Shown here: one piece after another, positions 26,352-36,802 of the stretch
Position numbering within the stretch: position 1 is the stretch's first letter
Layout of the letters: the number at the start of each line of letters is the position of its first letter
Source of the DNA: Stigmatella aurantiaca DW4/3-1
Lineage (GTDB): Bacteria > Myxococcota > Myxococcia > Myxococcales > Myxococcaceae
Direction: 5' to 3'
Length of the DNA: 64,000 nt
Assembly (NCBI RefSeq): GCF_000165485.1
Contig: NC_014623.1
Coordinates: forward strand, 5,350,893 to 5,414,892
Notes under the pieces: model-generated
Told to the model about the DNA's origin: nothing
The model's input: only the letters and a program-made list of their open reading frames with translations
The model's database searches: none
Position numbers and translations under genes: made by a program

Positions 26352-27559
26352 CGTCCCGAGCCTCCGTTGAGACCGCCGGCATCCGAGGGGGAGCGGGGCT
26401 CGCCCGTGAAGGCGGGCTTGGGCCCTTCCGCCACGCGCACGGCGACGCCCTCTTTCAGCGCCTCCGCACCGCGCACCACCAGTTGTTCACCCGGGCGAAG
26501 CCCCTGGCGCACCTCGACCAGGCCATCCTGGGTGCGCAGGCCCAGCTCCAGCACCCGCTCGCGCGCCTTGTCCCCTTCCACCACGAAGGCGAGGAAGCCC
26601 CGCTCGCTGGGGCGCACCGCTGCCTGGGGGATGACGGGCGAGTCCTTGGCCGTGTCCACGGGCACGGACACCGTGGCGAAGGCCCCCGGGCGCAGGGCCT
26701 TGGCCTCCTCACCTGTCACCTCCGCCGTCACGACCACCATTCGGCTCTGATCATCCGCTGACGCCGCCACATAGGTGATCTTCGAATCGTACGTCCGGCC
26801 ATCCGTGCGCACGGTGAAGCGGGCCCCCATTCCCGGCTTGAGCCGCCCGGCCTCTCCCTCGGGAACGCGGAAGCGCAAGAGCAGCGGCTCCCGGCGCAGC
26901 AGTGTGGCCAGCACCGCGCCCGGCTGGACGTACTGCCCCGTCTGCACGGTGCGCGTCTGCAACACCCCATCCATGGGCGCCCGGACGTAGGCGTCGCGCA
27001 AGTCCAGCTCCGCCTTGTCCAGTGCCGCCTTGGCCGCGCCCACCTCGGCCAAGGCGGCGCGCGCGCGGGTCTGGAAGCTCTCCAACTCCTCGGCGGGAAG
27101 CAGGCCCGGGCGCTGCTCGTTGACGGAAGCCCGCCGCTGCGCGCCGGCCTGGGCCTCCTCGGCGGCGGCCTGGGCTTTGTCTCGGGCAGCCCGGGCCTGG
27201 TTCACCGCGAGGCTGTAGCGGGTGGGTTCGATCTCCGCGAGCACCTGGCCCTTCTTCACCTCCTGCCCCTCGGTGAAGGCCACGCGGTCCACGGCCCCGG
27301 CCACCCGCGCGGTGATCTGCACGCGCTCGAAGGCCTCCACGGCCCCGACAGCGGAGACGACGTACTGCACATCGCGCGCCTCCACGGGGGCGAGCTCCAC
27401 CGGGAACTGCAACGCTCCGCGCCCACCGCCGCCCCCCCCCCGCGCACCCCCGCCTCCTGCCTGGCCGGGTGCCCCTTCGCCCTTCTTCCCGCACCCTGGC
27501 CCAGCGGCCAGCGCCAGGGCGATCAGGGCCATCCGCGCACTTGCTCGCATCACGCTCAC
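26348..27559 (-). CDS. RND efflux periplasmic adaptor subunit
   Basis: 403 residues, membrane-fusion protein linking permease and outer-membrane channel. GTG start overlapping the TolC stop by four bases. The N-terminus has a hydrophobic leader with a possible lipobox (LALAAGPGCG), which would anchor it as a lipoprotein; a Gly-rich stretch follows. Then comes the lipoyl/barrel-sandwich half-motif (ARVAGAVDRVAFTEGQEVKKGQVLAEI), a helical hairpin (~110-185), the second half-motif (YVRAPMDGVLQTR) and a beta-barrel with RFRVPEGEAGRLKPG. The C-terminal part carries the membrane-proximal domain. It fits the MexE/AcrA-like class. Confidence 0.94.
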   Translation of the reverse strand: MSVMRASARMALIALALAAGPGCGKKGEGAPGQAGGGGARGGGGGGRGALQFPVELAPVEARDVQYVVSAVGAVEAFERVQITARVAGAVDRVAFTEGQEVKKGQVLAEIEPTRYSLAVNQARAARDKAQAAAEEAQAGAQRRASVNEQRPGLLPAEELESFQTRARAALAEVGAAKAALDKAELDLRDAYVRAPMDGVLQTRTVQTGQYVQPGAVLATLLRREPLLLRFRVPEGEAGRLKPGMGARFTVRTDGRTYDSKITYVAASADDQSRMVVVTAEVTGEEAKALRPGAFATVSVPVDTAKDSPVIPQAAVRPSERGFLAFVVEGDKARERVLELGLRTQDGLVEVRQGLRPGEQLVVRGAEALKEGVAVRVAEGPKPAFTGEPRSPSDAGGLNGGSGR

Positions 27560-28896
27560 GGCTCCTTCCCGAACGGATTGAGTCCCACCGCGGCCCGAAG
27601 GTCCAACAGGGCCACGCCCAGCGCATAGCGGGTGCGGACCTGCGCCACCTCCGCCTCGAAGAGGCGCAAGGAGGCGTCCGCCACCGCCAACGCGGTCGAC
27701 AGCCCCTGCCGGTAGAGAATCCCCGTCTCTTCTGCGTTCTTGCGCGCCTGCTGTGCGGCCAGCTCACTCTGCCGGAGGGCGGCCTGGGCATTGTCCAGGG
27801 CCACCTGGGCGCGCTGTATCTCCACGTCCACACGGCGCGTGAGGGCCGTGGCTTCCAGGGCCGTGGCCCGGGCCTGCGCCACCTGTTCGCGGCGCTCCGC
27901 ATACCGCTCACCCCCATCGAAGAGGGTCCAGGTGAGATCCAACTGCAAGGAGCCATCCCCGCTGTTGCCCGCGAGCCCCTGCTCGTTCGTGAAGCGGTAC
28001 TGGCCGGACACGCCCAGGGCGGGCAACAGGCGCGCCAGGGGCTCTTTCGCGGCGGCCTCCAGGGCCTTCACCTTGAGCTTCGCGGAGAGGATGTCCAGGC
28101 GGCGCTCCACGGCGCCTTCGGCCAGGGACGTCAGCGTCCGAGGAGGCTGGGCCGCCTCGGCCAGCAAGGACTCCGGGAGGACCAAGGGCCCTTCGATGGG
28201 CGGCGCCACGAGCAGGTACCCCAGCTCGATGCGGCTCGTCTGGGCATCGCCCCGGGTGGCGGCGAGCTGGACCTCGGCGCTGGACGCCTCCAGCTCCGCG
28301 CGCGTCACATCATTGGTGCTGGCCAATCCCGCCTGGGCCCGCGCTTGCGCGTCCTGCAAGCTCTGGCGCGCGAAGTCGAGCCGACGCTCCGCCGCCTCGT
28401 ACACCTGCTGCGCTCCCAGCGTGGCCAGGAAGGCATCCGCGGCCTCGAAGGCCACCAGCCGGCGGGCCTCCCGGGCATCCAGCTTGGCCGCGTCGCCCTC
28501 CAGCCGCGCCGCGCGGTACAGGGGAAAGCCCCGGGCGTCGAAGAGCACGGCGCGGGCCGTGGCGGCCGCGCCCAGGGCGTTGTAGCGCTGGATGACCGTG
28601 GTCTCTCCCCCCACCTGCCGGACGGACTCGCGCAGGCGGCGGGTGTAGGTGCCTGTCAGGCTCAATTCCGGGAAGAAGAAGGCCCGGGCCCGGGCGACGC
28701 GGGCCTCGGCGGCTTCCGCGCGCTGCTGGGCCGCCAGGGGGGTCTCGTTCCGTTCAGAGGCCAGCTGGATGGCCCGCTCCAAGGTGAGCGGCTCCACGGA
28801 GACCGCCGGTTCCGCGACCTGCGCGCGGGCCTCCGGGGCCGCCAGGAGGAGCCAAGAACCCAGGATTGGAACAAGGAAGAAGCGCGCGGTGACCAT
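27556..28896 (-). CDS. TolC-family outer-membrane efflux channel
   Basis: 446 residues from the ATG at 28896, chosen because it is followed by a clean Sec signal (MVTARFFLVPILGSWLLLAAPEARA); a frame 26 codons longer has no signal peptide. Two repeats of the TolC outer-membrane efflux fold are seen: TLERAIQLASERN at the start, long Ala/Glu/Arg coiled helices, and the internal LDLTWTLFDGGERYAERREQ strand. First gene of the efflux operon (TolC, adaptor, permease, all overlapping by four bases), an order with the channel first. Divergent from the large lipoprotein at 29.1 kb over a 198-base region that should hold both promoters. Confidence 0.93.
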   Translation of the reverse strand: MVTARFFLVPILGSWLLLAAPEARAQVAEPAVSVEPLTLERAIQLASERNETPLAAQQRAEAAEARVARARAFFFPELSLTGTYTRRLRESVRQVGGETTVIQRYNALGAAATARAVLFDARGFPLYRAARLEGDAAKLDAREARRLVAFEAADAFLATLGAQQVYEAAERRLDFARQSLQDAQARAQAGLASTNDVTRAELEASSAEVQLAATRGDAQTSRIELGYLLVAPPIEGPLVLPESLLAEAAQPPRTLTSLAEGAVERRLDILSAKLKVKALEAAAKEPLARLLPALGVSGQYRFTNEQGLAGNSGDGSLQLDLTWTLFDGGERYAERREQVAQARATALEATALTRRVDVEIQRAQVALDNAQAALRQSELAAQQARKNAEETGILYRQGLSTALAVADASLRLFEAEVAQVRTRYALGVALLDLRAAVGLNPFGKEP

Positions 28897-29094
28897 GAGC
28901 AAACGAGGGGTATCTACAGTCCTGAGGACGACGCGAAGCGCCAGAAAATAGCGGAGCCGGAAGCCCAGGGCCATGGACTTCGCGGGTGGCTGGACGGTGA
29001 CCGGTTCAGCGGATTAAGGACTGTTGTTTCTCCAGGCCCGTTCCGTGGCGGTGGGGCCTTAGACGGGCGCGTATCGCCCGGGAATGCGCTGGGC

Positions 29095-30744
29095 ATGCGT
29101 TTATTCCTGTTGGTGCTGCTGATTGTGACGATGGCGGGCTGTAAGGGCGAAGAGCGCCAGGCGGGCGCGGTCCGCGTGGATCTCTCTTACGCAACGTTTC
29201 GACCGGGCTGCCTCACCCTGACGGTGAGCGATAAGGCGGATCCCTCCCGTGTCACCGCCCAGGAGCTGAAGACCGCGGAGACCCCGGGGAGCAGACCTCC
29301 TCGCAGCCGGGAGCTGACGGTGGCGGTCTTCCGGCAGGAGGGCTGGAGCCGTGACCTGATCGTCACACTCGATGCGTTCGAGCGCGATTGTACGGTGGAT
29401 GACAGAAAGCGCGTGGCCTCCCAGGTCCAGGAGGTCCAGGTGCCCGAGGAAGGCATCCTGGTGGTGCGGTTGGATCTGCGGGCGACGGACCTGGACGATG
29501 ACGGCTTTGTCCGCACGGACGAAGGCGGGACGGACTGTGACGATGCCAATGCCGCGGTGAAGCCAGGGGCGAGCAACCTCGCGTGCACCACGGCGCAGGG
29601 GTGCGGGGGGACTTTCTCTTGCACCGCGGAGGGGGTCTCGACCGCGTGCGTGAGTCCCCAGCCGTTCACCCCTTGGTACAAGGATGTGGACGGAGATGGT
29701 GATGGAGATGCAAGCGCCCTCATCCGCGGTGCTTGCTCCGCACCCGAGCCTGGAGCGGTCACCACCTCCGGGGATTGCGACGACAGCTCACCCTTCGTCT
29801 TCAGCAACAACCCGGAGGTGTGCGACCGGTTGGACAACGATTGTGATGGCCAGACGGACGAGAATATGTGCGGGCCAGAGACCTGGAATGAGATCGCCTC
29901 TTCAGGGACCGCAGGCACCACTTGGAACGCCGTGGCCCCTCACGCAGAGGGCCAAGCGTGGGCCGTGGCCAATGACTCCAAGTTGGTGCATGTGAAGGGG
30001 ACCCTCGCCACGGAATACACCTGTGCCGGCAATTGGATCTCCGCCTGGGCCCGTTCTTCCGATGGCCGTGTTTTTCTCGGCTCGGAGCGAGGCGTGTTTG
30101 CCTCCCGGACCGTGGAAAACCCCGATTGCGGTGGGAACGACTCGGGCCATGAAGCCCGGCTCAACGGTCTGGTGGGCTTCGAGAATGGGCCGGAGACCAC
30201 CCTCTTCGCCGTGAGCAGCAACGGGCGCATCTATCGCTGGAACTACCCAGCGGCACCTGTCGAAGTCGAGGACGCGACCCCATTGAACCTTCGCGCCATC
30301 CATGGAACGAAGGTGTCGAATCTGCTGGCCGTGGGAGTGGATGGGAGTAACGCTCCCGTGATTCTTCGCGCGAACGCGGATGGCAGCCAATGGACGCCGG
30401 AGACCTTGCCCGCGGGGCTGCCCAGTAACACCGCGCTGCGCACCGTCCATGTGGTTCACGACGGGCTGGCTTTCGCCGCGGGAGACAACGGGGTGGTGCT
30501 CATGCGAGAGAAGGGCTCCTGGACGGAACTGCCTCGCCTCTCCTCCGACATCAAAGGACTGGTCGCCTACGGCCGCACGGCGGTTTATGCCGCGACGGCC
30601 GACAAGATCGTGAAGCGGTTCGATGGCACGTCTTGGTCCGACGTCCACTCACCTTCGTGGGTGCCTACTGCCATCCATGGCATGGGGCCGCAGGAGTTCT
30701 GGGTGGTTGGATTCGGGAACGGAATCGTTCGTCGGGAGCCGTGA
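29095..30744 (+). CDS. large lipoprotein with MopE-like calcium/metal repeats and beta-propeller-like end
   Basis: 549 residues. Lipoprotein signal with lipobox MAGC (MRLFLLVLLIVTMAGC) fixes the start at the ATG 29095. After ~130 residues of unrecognised beta-rich sequence come two to three short Asp/Cys motifs: DLDDDGFVRTDEGGTDCDD, DVDGDGDGDA and GDCDDSSPFVFSNNPEVCDR followed by LDNDCDGQTDENMC. This is the 'putative metal-binding' MopE-like repeat common in myxobacterial surface lipoproteins. The last ~250 residues have repeated W/Y-D-G strands (GRVFLGSERGVFAS, AVSSNGRIYRWNY, VAYGRTAVYAAT) suggesting a beta propeller. Likely a surface protein that binds calcium or another ligand. Function is unknown. 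Confidence 0.82.
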   Translation: MRLFLLVLLIVTMAGCKGEERQAGAVRVDLSYATFRPGCLTLTVSDKADPSRVTAQELKTAETPGSRPPRSRELTVAVFRQEGWSRDLIVTLDAFERDCTVDDRKRVASQVQEVQVPEEGILVVRLDLRATDLDDDGFVRTDEGGTDCDDANAAVKPGASNLACTTAQGCGGTFSCTAEGVSTACVSPQPFTPWYKDVDGDGDGDASALIRGACSAPEPGAVTTSGDCDDSSPFVFSNNPEVCDRLDNDCDGQTDENMCGPETWNEIASSGTAGTTWNAVAPHAEGQAWAVANDSKLVHVKGTLATEYTCAGNWISAWARSSDGRVFLGSERGVFASRTVENPDCGGNDSGHEARLNGLVGFENGPETTLFAVSSNGRIYRWNYPAAPVEVEDATPLNLRAIHGTKVSNLLAVGVDGSNAPVILRANADGSQWTPETLPAGLPSNTALRTVHVVHDGLAFAAGDNGVVLMREKGSWTELPRLSSDIKGLVAYGRTAVYAATADKIVKRFDGTSWSDVHSPSWVPTAIHGMGPQEFWVVGFGNGIVRREP

Positions 30745-30886
30745 CCCCCGGAGATTCAAAACAGGTCTTCCGTGCCATCCCAGATGTTTCAGAATGGCCT
30801 GATCATTTCGGTCCAGGGCGATCCGTTTTGGTGCACTGCCCTCCGCCCATTCGTATCTGCCCTTCTCATTTCAAGCCCTTACGCAC

Positions 30887-30902
30887 TGGCATCATCCCTG
30901 CT
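30887..30902 (+). promoter_or_regulatory. candidate sigma-54 (-24/-12) promoter for the MBL-activator pair
   Basis: TGGCATCATCCCTGCT matches the TGGCAC-N5-TTGC pattern with the exact ten-base gap between the invariant GG and GC. It lies 61 bases before the ATG of the MBL gene, which overlaps a gene for a sigma-54 activator, so autoregulation is plausible. One weak element by eye; not proven. Confidence 0.35.
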
Positions 30903-30962
30903 TTGTCCTCCGGGTGTGAACGCGGCCACACCCTGCCGCCAGCACCTCGGAGGAAAGGCATC

Positions 30963-31798
30963 ATGGAAATCAGGTTTTACGGTGTTCGGGGCAGCATCTC
31001 GGTCTCTGGGTCGCGCATTGGGGGCAACACGGCCTGCGTGGAGGTGACCAGCCAGGGCCACCGCCTCATCTTCGATGCGGGCACGGGGATCCGCGCACTG
31101 GGCGAACTCCTGATGCGCGAGAGCGCGCCCCAGAAGGCGACCCTCTTCTTCTCGCACCTGCACTGGGACCACGTGCAGGGGTTCCCTTTCTTCACCCCCG
31201 CCTACCTGGGAACCACCGAGCTCAGCCTCTACGGCCCGGGAGCCAACGGCGCCCAGGCCCTGCAAAGCGTCCTGGTCCAGCAGATGGAGCCGCCGAACTT
31301 CCCCGTGCCCCTGTCCATCATGCGCTCGCGGATGACGTTCGGCTCGGCCTTGCACGGCACCCCCGTGGAGGTGGGCCCGTTCCGCGTCACCCCCGTGGAC
31401 GTGCCGCATCCCCAGGGGTGCTTGGCGTACCGCGTCGAGGCCGATGGCCACACCTTCGTCTACGCCACGGACGTGGAGCTGGCGCGTGACAGCCTCACCC
31501 GGGACGTGGGCCGCTACCTGGAGGGGGCCGACGCGCTCGTCCTCGATGCGCAGTACACGCCCAGCGAGTACGCGGGCCAGGGGGGCATCCCCAAGAAGGG
31601 CTGGGGGCACTCCACCATGGTGGACGCCGCACAGGTGGCCCAGGCGGTGGGGGCGCAGCGGCTGATGCTGTTCCACCATGATCCGGCGCACAACGACGAC
31701 CTGCTGGAGAACATGGCCGAGGAGGCGCGCCTCCACTTCTTCGCCAGCGAGCCGGCCCGTGAGGGCAAGCGCATTGTCCTGGGATCGACCGTGACCGC

Positions 31799-31802
<4 letters not shown>
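30963..31802 (+). CDS. MBL-fold metallo-hydrolase
   Basis: 279 residues. Metallo-beta-lactamase fold with the zinc-binding motif FSHLHWDHVQGFPFF (HxHxDH), a downstream GWGHSTMVDAA His, an Asp in YATDVEL and a final FHHDPAHNDD His, matching the family of small phosphodiesterase-like hydrolases (related to PhnP/RNase Z-like). The start has an excellent ribosome-binding site (GGAGGAAA, 8 bases upstream). Its stop overlaps the GTG of the sigma-54 activator. The enzymatic substrate, probably a phosphodiester, cannot be identified; a role in signalling upstream of the activator is possible. Confidence 0.88.
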
Positions 31803-33376
<1,574 letters not shown>

Positions 33377-33388
33377 AGCCCCCCGGGA

Positions 33389-34351
33389 TCAGGTGGCCCG
33401 GCCCGCGCCAGCAATCCGCCGCGTCAACAGCTTCTGGAGCATCACGAAGGCGAGCAGAAGCGCCCCGATGGCCACGCGCGTGAGCCCGGAGCTCATCATC
33501 CCCTCGTAGGTGGTGATGGAGGTGAGGATGAGGCCCAGCATCAGCACCCCGACGAGCGTGCCGAACACCGAGCCGACACCTCCGGCCAGGAGCGTGCCCC
33601 CGATGACCACGGTGGCGATCGCATCCAGCTCCATGCCGACGCCCTCCAGGTGGCTGCCGCTGGAGAGGTAGAAGGTGAGCGCGGCCCCGGCGAAGGACGC
33701 ACAGAACCCGCTCACCGCGTAGACGGCGATCCGGGTGCGCTGCACGGGCAACCCCATCAGCAGCGAGGCCTCCTCCCCTCCTCCGAGGGCATACACATTG
33801 CGGCCGAAGGAGGTGAACACCGCGACGTACCAGGCGATGGCCACGACCGTCAGGAACAGGAGCGCGGTCACCGGCAAGGGGCCGAGCCGCAGGATGGCGA
33901 TGGCGGTGTGCTTCGGGTCCGCGATGGCGATGGACTCGAGGTGGATGATGAACGCCAGCCCCCGCACGAAGAACATGCCCGCGAGCGTGACGATGAAGGG
34001 CTTGATGCCCGTCTTGTGGATGATGGCCCCCATCACGGCCCCGAGCGTGGTGCCACAGACGAGCGAGGCCCCCATCGCGGCGAACACGTTCCACTGGTGG
34101 TCCATGATGAGGACGCCAATGAGCACGCTGGAGAAGGACATGACGGCCCCGACGGACAGATCGATTCCGCCGGAGAGGATGACGAACGTCATGCCCACCG
34201 CGACGATGCCGAGCACCGCGTTGTTGGACAGGAAGTTGATGAAGACCGGGAGCGACAGGAAGCCGTCGTACCTCGCCGCCGCGAGGGCGTAGAGCAGCAC
34301 GTAGGCCAGGAGCCCCGCCAAAACGGTGATGTGCTTGCGCAGAAAGCTCAT
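33389..34351 (-). CDS. yjfF: sugar ABC transporter permease, YjfF-like (galactofuranose importer)
   Basis: 320 residues, start ATG 34351 overlapping the previous stop by four bases. Eight or more hydrophobic helices with the RbsC/BPD_transp_2 signature VILSGGIDLSVGAVMSFSS. In E. coli the second permease of the galactofuranose system (YjfF) is the last gene in ytfQ-ytfR-ytfT-yjfF; this gene holds the same last place. The starting segment (MSFLRKHITVLAGLLAYVLL) resembles YjfF's short N-terminus. Together with YtfT it should form the heterodimeric membrane channel. An alternative 444-codon reading is trimmed because its first ~125 residues lie over YtfT in another frame. Confidence 0.9.
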   Translation of the reverse strand: MSFLRKHITVLAGLLAYVLLYALAAARYDGFLSLPVFINFLSNNAVLGIVAVGMTFVILSGGIDLSVGAVMSFSSVLIGVLIMDHQWNVFAAMGASLVCGTTLGAVMGAIIHKTGIKPFIVTLAGMFFVRGLAFIIHLESIAIADPKHTAIAILRLGPLPVTALLFLTVVAIAWYVAVFTSFGRNVYALGGGEEASLLMGLPVQRTRIAVYAVSGFCASFAGAALTFYLSSGSHLEGVGMELDAIATVVIGGTLLAGGVGSVFGTLVGVLMLGLILTSITTYEGMMSSGLTRVAIGALLLAFVMLQKLLTRRIAGAGRAT

Positions 34352-35328
34352 GCGCCCTCCGCGGGCCGGAAGCGCCGCACGATGCGCTCGAACGAGGGCG
34401 TCTGCATGAAGCAGACCGAGAGCGCCACGATGGCCTTGATGATGAGCGTGTGCTCGGTGATGACCCCGCGCATCTGGAGCATGATGGTCAGCGTCTGGAT
34501 GAAGATGGCGCCGATGAGGGAGCCCACGAGGTTGGCCCGGCCCCCACTCAGACTGGTGCCTCCAAGCACGACGGCCAGGATGGCATCCAGCTCCAGGTAG
34601 AGCCCGGCGTTGGCGACATCGGCTTCCTTGATGTCCGCGGCGGCGATGAGCCCGGCCATCCCCGCGCACAGCGCGCACGCCATGTAGGCCATCAGCCGGA
34701 TCACGTGCACGCGCAGGCCACACAGGCGGGCCGCTTGAGGGTTGCCGCCCATGGCTTCGATGTAGAGGCCCGTCGCGGTCCGCCGCAGCAGCAGGCTGAC
34801 CCCCAGGGCCACGGCGGCCACCAAGAGGACCGGAAAGGGCAAGCCCAGCACCGTCCCGTTGCCGATGAACTCGAACGCTGGGATCTCAAAGCGGACCTTC
34901 TGGTCCTGGGTGAGGGTCTGGGCCAGCCCGCGCCCCATCACCAGGGTCACCAGGGTGACGATGATGGGCTGAATGCTCCCATAGCTGACGAGGGCGCCGT
35001 TGATGACCCCCACGAGCAGGGCCACGCCCAGCGCGGCCAGGATGCCCATGGGCACGGACTGGCCATGCTCCGTCATCAGCAGCGCGGCGACCGCTCCGGA
35101 GAGCGCCATCACCGAGCCGACCGACAGATCGATTCCCCCCAGGGCAATCACCAACGTCATCCCGACCGCGAGCAGCATGACCGGGGCGCCGTTCTGGAAG
35201 ATGTCCACGAGCGTTCCGAAGAGCCGCCCGTCCCTGAACTCGACCCGGGCAAAGCCCGTGGTGAAGAGAAGGTTGAAGACCAGCAGCGCCGCCAGCGCCA
35301 CCAGCGGCCAGAAATTCCTAGGGCGCAT
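34348..35328 (-). CDS. ytfT: sugar ABC transporter permease, YtfT-like (galactofuranose importer)
   Basis: 326 residues from the ATG 35328. Membrane protein of the RbsC family with the conserved ALGGIDLSVGSVMAL loop, the LGGTSLSGGRANLVGSLIGA segment and helices throughout. Position three of the operon and its longer amino end (PRNFWPLVALAALLVFNLLF) match YtfT. The gene overlaps the ATPase stop by 11 bases and the next permease by four. The longer 397-codon reading begins with antisense-like Ser/Arg sequence over ytfR and was trimmed. Pairs with YjfF in the inner membrane. Confidence 0.9.
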   Translation of the reverse strand: MRPRNFWPLVALAALLVFNLLFTTGFARVEFRDGRLFGTLVDIFQNGAPVMLLAVGMTLVIALGGIDLSVGSVMALSGAVAALLMTEHGQSVPMGILAALGVALLVGVINGALVSYGSIQPIIVTLVTLVMGRGLAQTLTQDQKVRFEIPAFEFIGNGTVLGLPFPVLLVAAVALGVSLLLRRTATGLYIEAMGGNPQAARLCGLRVHVIRLMAYMACALCAGMAGLIAAADIKEADVANAGLYLELDAILAVVLGGTSLSGGRANLVGSLIGAIFIQTLTIMLQMRGVITEHTLIIKAIVALSVCFMQTPSFERIVRRFRPAEGA

Positions 35329-36802
35329 GGGTCTCCTCACCGGCGATGACTTGCATGACCTCCGGAAGGGTTGTCTGGGTGAGCTCCCGGACCTTCTTTC
35401 GATCCCGGAAGACGGCGATGCGATGGGACAGCCGGAGCACTTCTTCCAGCGCGGCCGAGATGAAGAGGACCGCGAGCCCCTTCTGGGAGAGCTGATGGAT
35501 GAGGCGTTCGATCTCCCCCTTGGCCCCGACATCGATTCCACGGGTCGGCTCGTCGAGGATGAGCAATCGCGGCTGATACGCGAGCCACCGGGCGAGGATG
35601 ACCTTCTGCTGGTTGCCGCCGCTGAGCAGCCGGATGGGCTGCTCGATGGACGGCGTCTTGATGCCCAGCTTCGTCACGAACTCCTGCGCCAGCGCATCCT
35701 GCTGGGCGCGCGACAGGATGAACCCCAGCTTGCGCTGGACGACGATGGCGATGTTCTCCCGCACCGACAGGTCGGGAAAGATGCCCTCGGCCTTCCGGTC
35801 CTCGGGGAGGAACGCCATTCCCTGCGCGATGGCATGGCGCGGACTCCGGGGCACCGCGCCGTTGACCGTGCCGCTCCGGGCATGATCGGCCCCGAAGAGC
35901 AGGCGGGCCGCCTCCGTTCTTCCCGAGCCGAGCAGGCCCGCGAAGCCGACCACCTCGCCTTCGTGAATCGTCAGGTCGAACGCCTGGAAGCCCCGGCGCT
36001 CCAGCCCTTGGGCGGAGACGACCGTGGGGCGCGGGGTGTCCGGATGCTCCCGAAGCACGGGCTCCACTTCCTCCGGAACCTTGCCCAGCATCTGCGAGAC
36101 CAGCTCCAGACGCGACAGCTGGGAGGCCTCGTACGTCCCCACGAAGGTCCCGTTGCGAAGCACGGTGATCCGGTCACTCACCCGGTACACCTGATCAAGG
36201 AAGTGCGTGACGAAGACGATGCCCAGCCCCCGGGCCTTGAGCCGGGTGATGATGTCCAGCAGGAGCTCCGTCTCGTGGGCGTCGAGGCTCGAGGTGGGCT
36301 CATCCATGATGATGACCCGGGCCTCGGTCTGAACGGCCCGGGCGATCGCGACGAGTTGCTGCACGGCGGCCGACAGGGTTCCCAGCGGCTGCGTGACGTC
36401 GATCCGCAGATCAAAGGTCGCGAGCACCTCCTCGGCCTTGCGCCGCATGGCGCGCCAGTCGATGCCGTACCAGCGGCGAGGGGCCCGGCCGAGACACAGG
36501 TTCTCCGCGACCGTCAGCGTCGGGATGAGGCTGAGCTCCTGGTAGGTGGTGCTGATGCCCTGCCGCTGGGCCTCTGCCGGCGAGGAGGGGCGGAAGTCAC
36601 GGCCCTCGAACGTGATGGTGCCCCCGTCGCGGGCATAGACGCCCGTGAGGATCTTGATGAGCGTGGACTTGCCGGCGCCATTCTGCCCCATCAGGGCATG
36701 CACCTCGCCGGCCCTCACCTCGAAGTTCACGCCCGCGAGGGCGTGAACTCCGGGGAAGCGCTTCTCGACGCCTTGGGCGGCGAGAATGGGCTCAGTACTC
36801 AC
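35318..36802 (-). CDS. ytfR: sugar ABC transporter ATP-binding protein, YtfR-like
   Basis: 494 residues with two fused ATPase cassettes, as in RbsA/MglA/YtfR. N-terminal cassette: GQNGAGKSTLIKILTG (Walker A), Q loop in TYQELSLIP, degenerate signature LSAAVQQL and Walker B VIIMDEPTSS. C-terminal cassette: a degenerate Walker A (GFAGLLGSGRTEAARLLFG), LSGGNQQKV and LLILDEPTRGIDVG. Loss of the Walker A Lys in the second half is normal in this family. The GTG at 36802 overlaps the binding-protein stop by 11 bases and is in the only frame that starts at the conserved EPILAAQGV segment. It energises the YtfT/YjfF channel. Confidence 0.93.
   Translation of the reverse strand: MSTEPILAAQGVEKRFPGVHALAGVNFEVRAGEVHALMGQNGAGKSTLIKILTGVYARDGGTITFEGRDFRPSSPAEAQRQGISTTYQELSLIPTLTVAENLCLGRAPRRWYGIDWRAMRRKAEEVLATFDLRIDVTQPLGTLSAAVQQLVAIARAVQTEARVIIMDEPTSSLDAHETELLLDIITRLKARGLGIVFVTHFLDQVYRVSDRITVLRNGTFVGTYEASQLSRLELVSQMLGKVPEEVEPVLREHPDTPRPTVVSAQGLERRGFQAFDLTIHEGEVVGFAGLLGSGRTEAARLLFGADHARSGTVNGAVPRSPRHAIAQGMAFLPEDRKAEGIFPDLSVRENIAIVVQRKLGFILSRAQQDALAQEFVTKLGIKTPSIEQPIRLLSGGNQQKVILARWLAYQPRLLILDEPTRGIDVGAKGEIERLIHQLSQKGLAVLFISAALEEVLRLSHRIAVFRDRKKVRELTQTTLPEVMQVIAGEETHAP

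Noticed and set aside
23571-26750. Open frame of 1059 codons opposite the efflux permease and adaptor
   Set aside because: The minus-strand RND motifs are unambiguous; the plus frame is His/Arg/Gln-rich shadow.
27469-29094. Upstream in-frame extension of the lipoprotein at 29095
   Set aside because: It is antisense to the adaptor and TolC genes; the lipobox after the ATG 29095 fixes the start.
30745-30900. Possible small gene in the gap before the MBL gene
   Set aside because: The frame open there continues from the MBL frame but has no start with a ribosome-binding site before 30963.
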